Assembly: GCF_023702635.1 (NCBI RefSeq)
Contig: NZ_CP098455.1
Location: 1,984,001 to 2,048,000, forward strand
From: Spongiibacter taiwanensis
GTDB taxonomy: Bacteria; Pseudomonadota; Gammaproteobacteria; Pseudomonadales; Spongiibacteraceae
Length of the DNA stretch: 64,000 nt
Direction: 5' to 3'
The notes beneath the pieces were generated by a model that did no database searches, was not told the DNA's origin, and saw only the letters and a list, made by a program, of their open reading frames with translations. This document shows, piece by piece, positions 9,772 through 16,700 of this stretch. Position 1 is the stretch's first letter; each line of letters begins with the position of its first letter. The translations under genes were made by a program, and so were the position numbers.

Positions 9772-10155
9772 ATGGCACAGCAGAAAACATCCTACCGCCG
9801 GGCGATTGCCCCGGAGGTGACTGCGGAGCTCAACGCCGCCAGACGCTGCCTCAGCGAAGGCCAGGCACAGACAGCCTTTGAGCATCTGGAAAATGCTCAC
9901 ATTCTCGGGCAGGCCTGCACCTCCCTGCATGTAAGTGCCCACTATCAAATGCTGCGTTGGGCCTTTCACCAGCGTGATTGGCGGGAGGCTGCCGGGCAAG
10001 TCCTGCGCATTGTTGGTGCCGCCAGCAAAACCGCCATCGGCCTGGTGCCCAGCGGCAATACCGGCGGCAGCAATATCAGCCCCTTTGCCAGGCTGCCGAT
10101 CCGCGATGACCTGGCCACAAAAATCCGTCGGGCAAAGGCGCAAACGCTGAACTAA
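9772..10155 (+). CDS. DUF3703-family protein
   Basis: A 127-residue soluble protein. It matches DUF3703 by the segments AHILGQACTSLHVSAHY, MLRWAF and LVPSGNTGGSNISPF. The histidines in AHILGQ...H...H are strongly patterned and could bind a metal or a reactive substrate, but no activity is known. The start codon abuts the stop of the preceding membrane-protein gene. No terminator was recognised behind it; about 290 bp without a convincing gene separate it from the acyltransferase. Confidence 0.8.
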   Translation: MAQQKTSYRRAIAPEVTAELNAARRCLSEGQAQTAFEHLENAHILGQACTSLHVSAHYQMLRWAFHQRDWREAAGQVLRIVGAASKTAIGLVPSGNTGGSNISPFARLPIRDDLATKIRRAKAQTLN

Positions 10156-10448
10156 GCTTTCGCCTATAACACAGCGAAATCCAACTGTGACCTGTGGGGT
10201 AATCCTCCTGCACCAGGTGCTGAGGCATAATTTACAGCGTGTTGAGCAAGTCCCGTAAGGGGCAACACAACAACCACGGCAACACCGACGCGGCACGCAA
10301 ACCAACGATAACAAGCGGCTGCAACCACATTCCGATCCTGCATTACGGAACACACCCAGCGATACCCTCGCGGGAGACCTGCGGCTGTCTGATATTCGAC
10401 ACAGCGCAACAATAACGACAAGAAACAACAACGGAAGGTGCAATTACC

Positions 10449-11786
10449 ATGATGAAACTCGCCGATGCGGGCTTTCTGCTCGCCGAAACACCCCGAAGTG
10501 GCGCCCAGGTCAGCATGCTGACCACCTGGCACCTCCCCAAAAATGCACCGGCAACGTATCTGCGCAATATGGTGGACCGCTGGCGTCAATCCAGACACTT
10601 TGAGGAGCCCTTTAATCTGCGCCTCAAACCGGGCCTGCTGCCCGACTGGGAGCGGCTCGCCCCCCACCAGATTGACCTGGACTACCACCTGCGCCACTCA
10701 GCGCTGCCCGCGCCCGGCGGCGAACGGGAGCTGGGCATTCTCGCCTCGCGCCTGCACTCCAACCCCCTCGACCGCACCCGCCCACTGTGGGAAATGCACG
10801 TGATTGAGGGTCTCGAGCGCAACCGCTTTGCCGTGTTTCTCAAGTTGCACCACTCCCAGGTAGACGGCATGGGCGCCATCGCCATGATTGAACGCTTCTT
10901 GAGTCCCGACCCCAAAAACACTAACACGCCGATCTGGTGGGAAGTTCCACCCCGTCCCTCACCCCCACCTGAATCGGCAACTAAAAAAAGTCGCTTTGCG
11001 CTACCCCGGTTAGACAAGCTCGCCTGGGCACTGGGCGACATTTACCTCAACCGCAGCGATGACAACGTGAGGCCCTTCACCTCGCCCAAAACCACGCTCA
11101 ACGTGCGGCTGCAGCAATCCCGCCGGGTAGCCACCCAGCTGATTGAAATCTCCCGGCTGGAGCGCATCGCCAAGCATGAAGGCGTTTCCATGAATGACGT
11201 TGCCCTGTGCATGGCCGCCGGCGCCCTGCGCCGCTACTTGATTGAGCGCGGCGAACTGCCGGAAAAATCCCTCTCCGCCGGGGTGCCGGTTTCCATCAGA
11301 GACAACGAATCGGTCGGCAATGCCATTACCTTTCTGTTGGCCAAACTCAACACCGGCATTGCCGACCACTACGACCGCCTCCACGCCATTCATCGCTCCA
11401 CGTCCTTGTCCAAGGAGCGCCTGCGCGGCCTGCCGGATAAAACCAGCCGGGAGCTACTCGGCGCCGCGCTGCTCGGGCCCTATCTTGGTCAAGTCGGATT
11501 AAACCTGGCCGGCCGCCTGACCCCGGTGCACAACCTGATCATTTCCAATGTTCCCGGCCCTAAGAAGCCCATGTACATGAACGGCGCCCAGATGGAGGCC
11601 TTTTACCCCATCTCCGCGGTCATGGACGGCCAGGCCCTGAACATTACCTTCCTGAGCTATGCCGGACACTACGCGGTGGGCTTCACCTCATGCCGCTACG
11701 GCGTGCCCAGCATGCAGCGCATTGCGGTGTACACCGGTGAAGTGCTGGAGGAAATGGAGCAGAAGCTGAAGGTTCACGCCGCTTGA
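10449..11786 (+). CDS. Wax ester synthase/diacylglycerol acyltransferase (WS/DGAT)
   Basis: A 445-residue bifunctional acyltransferase that esterifies fatty alcohols or diacylglycerol with acyl-CoA, giving wax esters or triacylglycerol stores at the inner membrane. The catalytic HHxxxDG motif is HHSQVDG at residues 134-140. The conserved C-terminal NVPGPKKPMY and the start MKLADAGFLLAE also fit the family. Two adjacent ATGs begin the gene behind GGAAGG. Length is normal for the family. It appears monocistronic, with a hairpin about 25 bp after the stop. Confidence in the family is high; substrate preference cannot be told. Confidence 0.93.
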   Translation: MMKLADAGFLLAETPRSGAQVSMLTTWHLPKNAPATYLRNMVDRWRQSRHFEEPFNLRLKPGLLPDWERLAPHQIDLDYHLRHSALPAPGGERELGILASRLHSNPLDRTRPLWEMHVIEGLERNRFAVFLKLHHSQVDGMGAIAMIERFLSPDPKNTNTPIWWEVPPRPSPPPESATKKSRFALPRLDKLAWALGDIYLNRSDDNVRPFTSPKTTLNVRLQQSRRVATQLIEISRLERIAKHEGVSMNDVALCMAAGALRRYLIERGELPEKSLSAGVPVSIRDNESVGNAITFLLAKLNTGIADHYDRLHAIHRSTSLSKERLRGLPDKTSRELLGAALLGPYLGQVGLNLAGRLTPVHNLIISNVPGPKKPMYMNGAQMEAFYPISAVMDGQALNITFLSYAGHYAVGFTSCRYGVPSMQRIAVYTGEVLEEMEQKLKVHAA

Positions 11787-11809
11787 GCAAAGCCGCAGAC
11801 CAACCTGTT

Positions 11810-11833
11810 GCCCGACCGCGTTAGCGGTCGGGC
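11810..11833 (+). terminator. GC-rich hairpin after the WS/DGAT gene, possible terminator
   Basis: A perfect 10-bp stem, GCCCGACCGC with GCGGTCGGGC around a GTTA loop. There is no T-tract, so intrinsic termination is uncertain. It also marks the border between the core genome and the integron-associated DNA. Confidence 0.45.
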
Positions 11834-11842
11834 GTTGGCATC

Positions 11843-11977
11843 TGGGACGACTACCAAGCCTTGGAAGACACAGCGTATCTGCTGAGGAGCCCCAAAAATA
11901 TTCGCCGTCTGATCGAGTCTATTGCCGAGCTTGAGGATGGCAAAGGGCAAGAAAGGGACCTGGTTGAAAGAAATTAA
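11843..11977 (+). pseudogene. Remnant of YefM-family antitoxin (C-terminal part)
   Basis: A 44-codon open stretch without a start reads WDDYQALEDTAYLLRSP...RRLIESIAELEDGKG...RDLVERN and stop. This is the C-terminal half of a YefM/Phd-type antitoxin, the toxin-binding part. The N-terminal DNA-binding half is missing, and the homology begins right after the hairpin at 11810-11833. The toxin remnant follows in its usual place. Antitoxin identity is recognised from the ETLYLLRSP-like signature. It is broken and presumably not expressed. Confidence 0.75.
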
Positions 11978-12150
11978 TTTTTGCGGAGAAGGAGTGGGAA
12001 GATGACCGCTACTGGCAAAGAACAGACAAACAAATACTGAAACGAATTAATACCCTTATCAAAGAAATCAGACGAGAACCTTTCGAGGGGATAGGAAAAC
12101 CGGAGGCGCTCAAACACGCCCATTCAGGATATTGGTCTCGCCGTGACCTT
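11968..12150 (+). pseudogene. Remnant of YoeB-family mRNA endonuclease toxin
   Basis: The frame starting at 11968 reads KKLIFAEKEWEDDRYWQ...KRINTLIKEIRREPFEGIGKPEALKH...SGYWSRR, which is unmistakable YoeB. The expected ATG is AAG, consistent with loss or change of a T. The sequence stops resembling YoeB after SGYWSRR near 12150, so the catalytic C-terminus (the Arg and the final His-Tyr of the RelE/YoeB fold) is gone. The reading frame runs on to a stop at 12202-12204 through DNA that on the other strand is the start of an integron cassette gene. The toxin is therefore dead, and the junction looks like a recombination breakpoint. Confidence 0.8.
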
Positions 12151-12255
12151 TCTCTTTTTAGTCAGCGCGAAAATAGAAATCGCAATCGTAAAAAGGCCGA
12201 GTAGAAATTGACCAGTATCCCCAAGGATGGACGAAATATTTAACGCAAGCTCCAT
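12124..12255 (-). CDS. Truncated last integron cassette gene, small membrane protein
   Basis: A 43-residue frame starting MELALNISSILGDTG and continuing into one membrane segment (LLGLFTIAISIFAL) followed by KKRK. It starts about 20 bp after an attC core in cassette orientation with AGGA before the ATG, as cassette genes do. The last few codons lie over the YoeB remnant, so the natural C-terminus has probably been replaced at the recombination junction near 12150. No family recognised. It could be a decayed gene rather than a working one. Confidence 0.45.
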   Translation of the reverse strand: MELALNISSILGDTGQFLLGLFTIAISIFALTKKRKVTARPIS

Positions 12256-12274
12256 TACTTATCCTAATGCCTGA

Positions 12275-12360
12275 GCTCAACGGCATTTGAGGCGATGCCA
12301 GTTTTTGCGGTAGCAAAAATGGGCAGCGGGTCAAATGTCCGGTGCAACGATTTGTTGGGC
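12275..12360 (-). other. attC site (attC5) of integron cassette 5
   Basis: An integron recombination site of about 86 bp read on the minus strand. R'' is GCCCAAC (12354-12360) and R' is GTTGAGC (12275-12281), with imperfect dyad sequence between. The first bases of cassette 5 (TTGGGCGGC, from 13179 leftwards) are complementary to this R'' region (GCCGCCCAA), exactly as expected for one cassette. Confidence 0.85.
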
Positions 12361-12375
12361 GGCAACTCCACCGAC

Positions 12376-13143
12376 CTATTCATAATCAATGAAATCGCAC
12401 TGCATGTGCTTGTCAGAGCCATTCCACACGTAGGGATAAACGCCTTCATCCAAATCGCTGCACTTGATGCCCAGCAACATTTCATTCTGTGGGTTGGTCA
12501 CGGCCTTGCGTGACGTGTAGTTCCAGAAAATATTTTCTGCCTTTTCAAACTTTGAAAGCTGGACGATTCCACACTCCCCAGTCGGCTCGCTGATGACACT
12601 CCAACCGCCGGAGGATTTTCTAAATCTCTGCGTGAACGGATTGATCGAAATCTTGCATGTCCGCAGCTCTCTCTCAAACGATACCCTGCCAATTGCGGCC
12701 AAATTTTCAGCACTCGGCTTATCGCACATCCTTTTTGATGCTACGGCCGATTTTTCAAAAAACTTAACTTCTTCAGCAGACAGCGCAGCCCACATTGTTG
12801 GATCAGGTGGCTCGACCGTTCCAGCAAGAATTCCTTCAAGCTGGATTGTGAATTTACATACTCCAGATAGCTCTTCCTTCAACTCGGCGGGCGTCATTTT
12901 CTTGAAGCTCGTTTCTGCGGCCCGTTTACGCTTTGGCCAATCGGATTCCTTTGCTGCATGCGTCGTTGAAACCTGAATAAAGTCACAAGAAATGGTTTCT
13001 TTTGAATCCGGTTTACAGTCAAAGCGAATTGCGTCGTTGTCAACAGTGCCGTGAACGGTTCCAAGCGTCGGATAGTCAACTGCGGCTACTGCAGAAGCCC
13101 AGGCAACCAGAGATACAGTCCATAGCGAATTAAGCTTCCTCAT
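12376..13143 (-). CDS. Cassette 5 gene: exported protein of unknown function
   Basis: A 255-residue protein with a signal peptide (MRKLNSLWTVSLVAWASAVAA). The rest is hydrophilic with several cysteines (DCKP, SCDF, GVCKF, RMCDK, RTCK, GECG, IKCSD, QCDF), suggesting a disulfide-bonded periplasmic protein. I place the start at 13143 because the signal peptide follows it and GAGGGA precedes it. An upstream extension to 13251 would run back through the attC site. No family recognised. It is the only gene of its cassette and is AT-richer than the core genes. Confidence 0.7.
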   Translation of the reverse strand: MRKLNSLWTVSLVAWASAVAAVDYPTLGTVHGTVDNDAIRFDCKPDSKETISCDFIQVSTTHAAKESDWPKRKRAAETSFKKMTPAELKEELSGVCKFTIQLEGILAGTVEPPDPTMWAALSAEEVKFFEKSAVASKRMCDKPSAENLAAIGRVSFERELRTCKISINPFTQRFRKSSGGWSVISEPTGECGIVQLSKFEKAENIFWNYTSRKAVTNPQNEMLLGIKCSDLDEGVYPYVWNGSDKHMQCDFIDYE

Positions 13144-13173
13144 TGCGTCCCTCAACCTCCATCGCTTCTTGCC

Positions 13174-13267
13174 GCCCAACGCCCGCATTTGGAGCCGCAG
13201 TGGAGGCGCGAAGCGCCGGAATGGAGGTCCCAGCCTCATAGGGGCGAACAAGATGTGTTTGTTATAG
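13174..13267 (-). other. attC site (attC4) of integron cassette 4
   Basis: About 94 bp. On the minus strand R'' is CTATAAC (13261-13267), immediately after the stop of the cassette 4 gene, and R' is GTTGGGC (13174-13180). The interior shows strong dyad symmetry around CGCTTCGCG. It separates cassettes 4 and 5. Confidence 0.85.
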
Positions 13268-13269
13268 AC

Positions 13270-14133
13270 TTATTCACCGATGATGCCTTCATCGCTGGCA
13301 TGAGATAAAAAAGCAAGTGTTGAACTATTGGCAGCTGGCTTAAAGCTAGCGCCATATGATGCCTTTAATTTGAATAAAGAAGCTAACCCACCAGCTATTG
13401 TACCAACTGGCATCGTAAACCCATTTGTAAAGAAATCGAAAGCTGCGCCTCCTGCAACCGACTGGATAAACTTGCCACCATCTAAATTAAATGACGCAGA
13501 AAAATCAAATTTCGAAGTTTTTTCCCAGCGTTCATCAGCTACTACATTCAAGTTATCAATGCTGGCCCTAAGCTCTCTGATGGAAACAGCAGAACCAAGA
13601 TCTGGATCTGGGTTTTTGAGGGCCTCAACATATGCCGCTTCGATTGCCTGGTGAAGAGCCTCTAGCTCGTCACCTCTGCGTTCCTTAAATTCTAATATGT
13701 CTGGAATTGGAACTTCACCCTCAGGAACTGGTAATAAATTGATAAGTTCAAATCGAAGCGAATGCTTTTCCTCACAATATTCTTGAGGGATGTTCAATTT
13801 GTTACCAATTTGATGAAGCGCCCAATCTATGGATTTGTCTTCTTCTATAAGCTTTTTCGCAACCAGAGATTGCGCTACGGCGAAAGCATGGCCTAAATCC
13901 GCACCACCGAAAGATCCCTGAAACCCTACCCGGGGGCGTTCTATGACTCCACTTTCGATTAATATATCCTCATCAGGAAGCCCAATGTAAACCAAATTGT
14001 TACCCGGTATTACAACTCTGTCCCAGTACAAGGCGTAATAACGAATCTCCTCGAGAGATAACCCTCTCTCCATCGTAAAGCCATTGCCTTGAATGTTTAT
14101 TATTGCTGGTGCCGCAATCACTCCACGATTCAT
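13270..14133 (-). CDS. Cassette 4 gene: DUF6236-like protein of unknown function
   Basis: A 287-residue cytoplasmic protein starting MNRGVIAAPAIINIQGNGF with the segments LSLEEIRYYALYWDRVVIPGN and HIGL-like YIGLPDED. From memory this start resembles DUF6236-family proteins, found scattered in bacterial accessory DNA; I cannot check it. The C-terminal third is rich in Gly/Ala/Phe (FTNGFTMPVGTIAGGLASLF) and might contact membrane. The ATG at 14133 has a perfect GGAGG. The stop sits two bases before attC4, typical of cassette genes. Function unknown. Confidence 0.72.
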   Translation of the reverse strand: MNRGVIAAPAIINIQGNGFTMERGLSLEEIRYYALYWDRVVIPGNNLVYIGLPDEDILIESGVIERPRVGFQGSFGGADLGHAFAVAQSLVAKKLIEEDKSIDWALHQIGNKLNIPQEYCEEKHSLRFELINLLPVPEGEVPIPDILEFKERRGDELEALHQAIEAAYVEALKNPDPDLGSAVSIRELRASIDNLNVVADERWEKTSKFDFSASFNLDGGKFIQSVAGGAAFDFFTNGFTMPVGTIAGGLASLFKLKASYGASFKPAANSSTLAFLSHASDEGIIGE

Positions 14134-14157
14134 TGTTTTCCTCCACACTCGAGGAGC

Positions 14158-14244
14158 CTATATCGCCACAAATACAAGCCGAGCGACAGCGAGGTCCAGC
14201 CAGCGCTCCTTTTGCGCTGGCGATTGTGCTTGGCTTTGTTATGC
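14158..14244 (-). other. attC site (attC3) of cassette 3, with an altered core
   Basis: About 87 bp. R'' is GCATAAC (14238-14244), overlapping the stop codon of the cassette 3 gene. R' reads GATATAG (14158-14164) where GTTATAG is expected; cassette 4's own R'' (CTATAAC) predicts the T. The interior contains the palindrome CCAGCGC...GCGCTGG. The changed base falls at the crossover position. Confidence 0.75.
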
Positions 14245-14832
14245 ATTTGACTCAGAAACTAACTGTTTGGCTGTATCAGTAGCGATATTTTCTGCCATAA
14301 ATATTCCCGCAAGGGTTGCTAGGCTTAATGTCACAATTGCCCACGGTGCATATAGTTCAGGGCCATTATTTGAAAATACGTAATTAGCCCCTAAGAGCAT
14401 ATATAAAGCTGGTATACCTGTGGCAAAGTACATAACCAGGAAAAGCCATTTTCTTCTATTTAAGTTGATTCCATTTTTAACAGATAGAGAGCCAGATTCG
14501 TAGCATATATCAATATATTTTTTGCAGGACATATACCTTTTTATCTTTTGAATAGGCGATCGTCTTTCTAAGAAAAATGATATTTCTTGCCAAGATAATA
14601 GTTTTCCAAAATGATCTTCGAAGAGAAGCTCCTTAAGGAATATATTTCTCTCGCTCTGAGGCAAGTCAAAATATTCCTTTATATTGCCGAGTGTCTCCGT
14701 TTTTCGAATTTTATGCTGCTCATATTTACTCTTTAGGATTTTATATACCCAAAGAGCTCCTAGGCATATTAAGAGCCATGAGCTATCCATTGATAACACG
14801 TTTGCCAGCTGCTTTAGTACGGTTACTTCCAT
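14239..14832 (-). CDS. Cassette 3 gene: membrane protein of unknown function
   Basis: A 197-residue protein with one N-terminal membrane segment (SSWLLICLGALWVYKIL), a central hydrophilic domain of about 100 residues with charged helices, and two C-terminal membrane segments. The start has AAGGAG six bases upstream and lies directly behind an attC core. The stop codon lies inside the next attC, the classical compact cassette layout. Strongly AT-rich codon use compared with the core genes marks it as imported. No family recognised. Confidence 0.7.
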   Translation of the reverse strand: MEVTVLKQLANVLSMDSSWLLICLGALWVYKILKSKYEQHKIRKTETLGNIKEYFDLPQSERNIFLKELLFEDHFGKLLSWQEISFFLERRSPIQKIKRYMSCKKYIDICYESGSLSVKNGINLNRRKWLFLVMYFATGIPALYMLLGANYVFSNNGPELYAPWAIVTLSLATLAGIFMAENIATDTAKQLVSESNA

Positions 14833-14845
14833 CTGATCTCCTTAT

Positions 14846-14923
14846 GCATAACGCCCGGCGCAGCGGGCAAATTGAAGCGAGGAACGAGCGGAAATTTGAT
14901 CCGGCTGCCGCCGCTTGTTATGA
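14846..14923 (-). other. attC site (attC2) of cassette 2
   Basis: A short, well-kept site of 78 bp. R'' is TCATAAC (14917-14923) and R' is GTTATGC (14846-14852), flanked inward by GCCCGG and CCGCCGC arms. Cassette 2 starts with TTATGAA, complementary to its R'' (TTCATAA). Confidence 0.88.
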
Positions 14924-15235
14924 AAGCCCATAGACCAACCCAACTGCTATAAGAACACTGCTAACGACCCCAGCAGCTCTATGAAACTGCATGAGCTTTG
15001 GGCTGCGCTTTACAAGGAATGCCAAGTAAGAGCCCAGCCAGACAATAAGCCCCAATATGCCCAGGTTCACTAAAATTGCAGCAACCCCCTCAACCTCAAA
15101 TGCATTCCCAAACTTGGCTCCATACACAGCCCTACCAGACAGCAGGTTATCGAACGTAAGGAATAACAGAAGGCCCACAACAAAGAGAACAGGGATCATT
15201 CCGGCCATATATATGAAGTTGGGTCGTTTACTCAT
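14918..15235 (-). CDS. Cassette 2 gene: small three-helix membrane protein
   Basis: A 105-residue integral membrane protein with three hydrophobic segments (VLFVVGLLLFLTF; VAAILVNLGILGLIVWLG; SSVLIAVGLVYGL). I start at the ATG at 15235. An alternative ATG at 15241 overlaps the attC core, and the longer open frame to 15328 would cross the whole recombination site. The stop codon is part of R'' of attC2. No family recognised. Confidence 0.68.
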   Translation of the reverse strand: MSKRPNFIYMAGMIPVLFVVGLLLFLTFDNLLSGRAVYGAKFGNAFEVEGVAAILVNLGILGLIVWLGSYLAFLVKRSPKLMQFHRAAGVVSSVLIAVGLVYGLS

Positions 15236-15237
15236 AT

Positions 15238-15321
15238 TCATAACGCCCGCAGCAACCGCGGATTTGTAGTGGAGCCGCAGGCGGAACGAAAAAGCCGTCG
15301 GATTGACTGCGATTGTTAGAG
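15238..15321 (-). other. attC site (attC1) of cassette 1
   Basis: 84 bp. R'' is CTCTAAC (15315-15321) and R' is GTTATGA (15238-15244). The R'' is complementary to GTTAGAG at the attI-side junction (16202-16208), which shows that the segment between is a single cassette of about 964 bp carrying two genes. Confidence 0.86.
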
Positions 15322-15324
15322 CTT

Positions 15325-15774
15325 TCAACCACCAAAGCCAATTAGAACTCCACCACCAGACATTGTATTATTTGAAAAATTAGACCCACCAACTTTCAGG
15401 CTTGACTTATCTCCATATAGATTTAGCCCAATGGGCCTGAGATCCATCTGGGTCACCACGCCTTTTTCTGGCGATTCCTGTCGCACCACAAGCACTATCT
15501 TGTTTTCTATTTTGATTTCTATACTTCCGTGCTTTTCAAGCAGCTCAACTGCAGGGTGCTTAGATACTGAAGCCTCGACTATGGAAACAAATTCTTTGGT
15601 TTCTGGATTGCTTATAGCCTGAAGCCAGATTTGTGGTTTTTCTCCACTGCCAATAACCAACGGCAATTCATCTCCAACTGCGACTATATGGCCGCCGCCT
15701 TTCATTGTGTTACTGCAAATCACAAGGCTCTCATAGGGAACATAGCTTTTTGGCAAATTTTCTCGCGTAATCAT
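15325..15774 (-). CDS. Cassette 1 second gene: unknown soluble protein
   Basis: A 149-residue protein without signal peptide or membrane segment. It looks like a mixed alpha/beta fold and ends in a glycine-rich tail (NTMSGGGVLIGFGG). Its ATG overlaps the stop of the preceding membrane-protein gene as ATGA, so both are made together from one cassette. The stop lies four bases before attC1. No family recognised. The tight coupling to a small membrane protein suggests a two-part system. Confidence 0.65.
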   Translation of the reverse strand: MITRENLPKSYVPYESLVICSNTMKGGGHIVAVGDELPLVIGSGEKPQIWLQAISNPETKEFVSIVEASVSKHPAVELLEKHGSIEIKIENKIVLVVRQESPEKGVVTQMDLRPIGLNLYGDKSSLKVGGSNFSNNTMSGGGVLIGFGG

Positions 15775-16181
15775 TTTTCTCCCTCCTTCATCATTTGACG
15801 CATTTTGGGGGAGTTATCGAAATGGTCTTTGAGCTTTCTCATTAACTTTTTTCTATCATCGGGCAAACAGAGCCCAATAACGTATAAGATGATTGATATG
15901 GCTATGCCAATACCAAGGCCTATCCATTCTCCTTTGTAGATCACCACCGATGGATTTGTCTGCTGGGATATATATTTACCGAGCAGAGTTAGGCCTATAC
16001 CAATTGAGGTTAACAGAATCGAGTTCGCCCAATTGAAAGTGACAGGCTTTCCATTCTTTAGATGTTCGTAGTCGCGACCGGTGAGATGGTAATCTTCCTG
16101 CCACGTCCCGATACTCATACCTGAAATCAACCCGCTGACAATCACGGGCTGATCTATTTCTTCATTGATTCTATCGTTCAT
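15771..16181 (-). CDS. Cassette 1 first gene: two-helix membrane protein
   Basis: A 136-residue protein. Residues 1-50 are hydrophilic (contains TWQEDYHLTGRDYEHLKNGK). Two membrane segments follow (SILLTSIGIGLTLLG and WIGLGIGIAISIILYVIGL), then a basic tail of about 30 residues. It is the first gene after attI, where a cassette promoter would express it best. Paired with the overlapping 149-residue gene. Function unknown; a membrane effector with a soluble partner is one possibility, offered only as inference. Confidence 0.65.
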   Translation of the reverse strand: MNDRINEEIDQPVIVSGLISGMSIGTWQEDYHLTGRDYEHLKNGKPVTFNWANSILLTSIGIGLTLLGKYISQQTNPSVVIYKGEWIGLGIGIAISIILYVIGLCLPDDRKKLMRKLKDHFDNSPKMRQMMKEGEK

Positions 16182-16201
16182 GCATCAAGTCCATGATTGA
16201 G

Positions 16202-16300
16202 CTCTAACAGCATGTTAATGAGGCCAATGGCCTCATAATAATTATTAGCGTGAAGTCATCATAATTTTCACGATTTATCTTGCGGCCTTGCAACCTGTTG
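16202..16300 (-). other. Probable attI site and cassette-array leader
   Basis: The first cassette begins at a core-like GTTAGAG (16202-16208, minus strand). Next to it is an inverted repeat with 8-bp arms, ATGAGGCC/GGCCTCAT (16218-16236). The position, between the array and the divergent integrase remnant, is where attI and the cassette promoter belong. I could not define a convincing promoter by eye. Confidence 0.55.
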
Positions 16301-16343
16301 AAAATCAACATGAATTTTTTCAGCCAGCCACGGTATTGGCGAA

Positions 16344-16362
16344 ATCGTGAAACGTTCACGAT
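16344..16362. promoter_or_regulatory. Perfect palindrome upstream of the integrase remnant
   Basis: ATCGTGAA and TTCACGAT flank ACG. It sits 60-80 bp upstream of the intI remnant start and could have been an operator or part of the attI region. No LexA-type box was recognised nearby. Confidence 0.4.
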
Positions 16363-16424
16363 AATGAGACTGTCGGCCATGGAATGGCCATTGATAGGTA
16401 GATCTCAGGGAGGAGTATTCACCC

Positions 16425-16685
16425 ATGCCACGTTCACCTTTTCTCGATTCCGTTCAAAAATTTATGTGGTTCGGCGTTATAGTATGCGGTCCGTGAAGCC
16501 TTATCAGCAATCGATCAAGTATTTCATACCCTTTCACGGCATGAAACACCCGTCAGTGTTGCCGCCTTTTGCGGTTAAGGCGTTGCTCACTTTCCCGATA
16601 ACTGAGCGCAATGTGTCTGCGGCAGGGCAGATACATTGCCTTAAATACACGGGTGCTTTTCTACACTACGTTTGTGCAGCAACCT
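16425..16685 (+). pseudogene. Decayed integron integrase (intI) pseudogene
   Basis: A good ribosome binding site (AGGGAGGAG) precedes an ATG opening the frame MPRSPFLDSVQKFMW, the usual IntI start. A frameshift moves homology to RRYSMRSVKPYQQSIKYFI and then PFHGMKHPSV, and the hallmark ERNVSAA follows. Another shift continues as ALNTRVLFY. Homology covers only the N-terminal SAM-like DNA-binding domain of a tyrosine recombinase. The catalytic domain, with its Arg, His, Arg and Tyr, is absent, because the opposing GFA gene begins at once. The integrase is therefore dead through truncation and at least two frameshifts. It is divergent from the cassettes, as intI always is. Confidence 0.85.
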
Positions 16686-16700
16686 ACGGGCGGGCTGACG

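Larger units (their letters stand above)
12124..16690 (-). mobile_element. Chromosomal integron with a dead integrase and six cassettes
   Basis: Five attC sites of 78-94 bp divide the segment into cassettes of about 960, 390, 690, 980 and 900 bp plus a truncated sixth. All genes point away from the integrase remnant. For cassettes 1, 2, 3 and 5 the first bases after the core match the complement of the cassette's own R'', and cassette 4 matches with one change. This internal consistency is strong proof of integron origin. The distal end is fused to a yefM-yoeB remnant. Cassette DNA is AT-richer than its surroundings. Confidence 0.88.

Noticed and set aside
10156-10448. Long antisense frames (10164-10697 and others) across the gap before WS/DGAT
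   Set aside because: They run through the start of the acyltransferase on the opposite strand and lack start signals or family features.
11810-11833. Hairpin considered as a sixth attC
   Set aside because: It lacks paired core sites R'' and R' and the usual spacer structure; a simple terminator-like hairpin is enough.
12157-12204. Apparent YoeB-like C-terminus (KIEIA) in another frame
   Set aside because: The DNA here is better explained as the start of the sixth cassette gene on the opposite strand; a five-residue match is chance.
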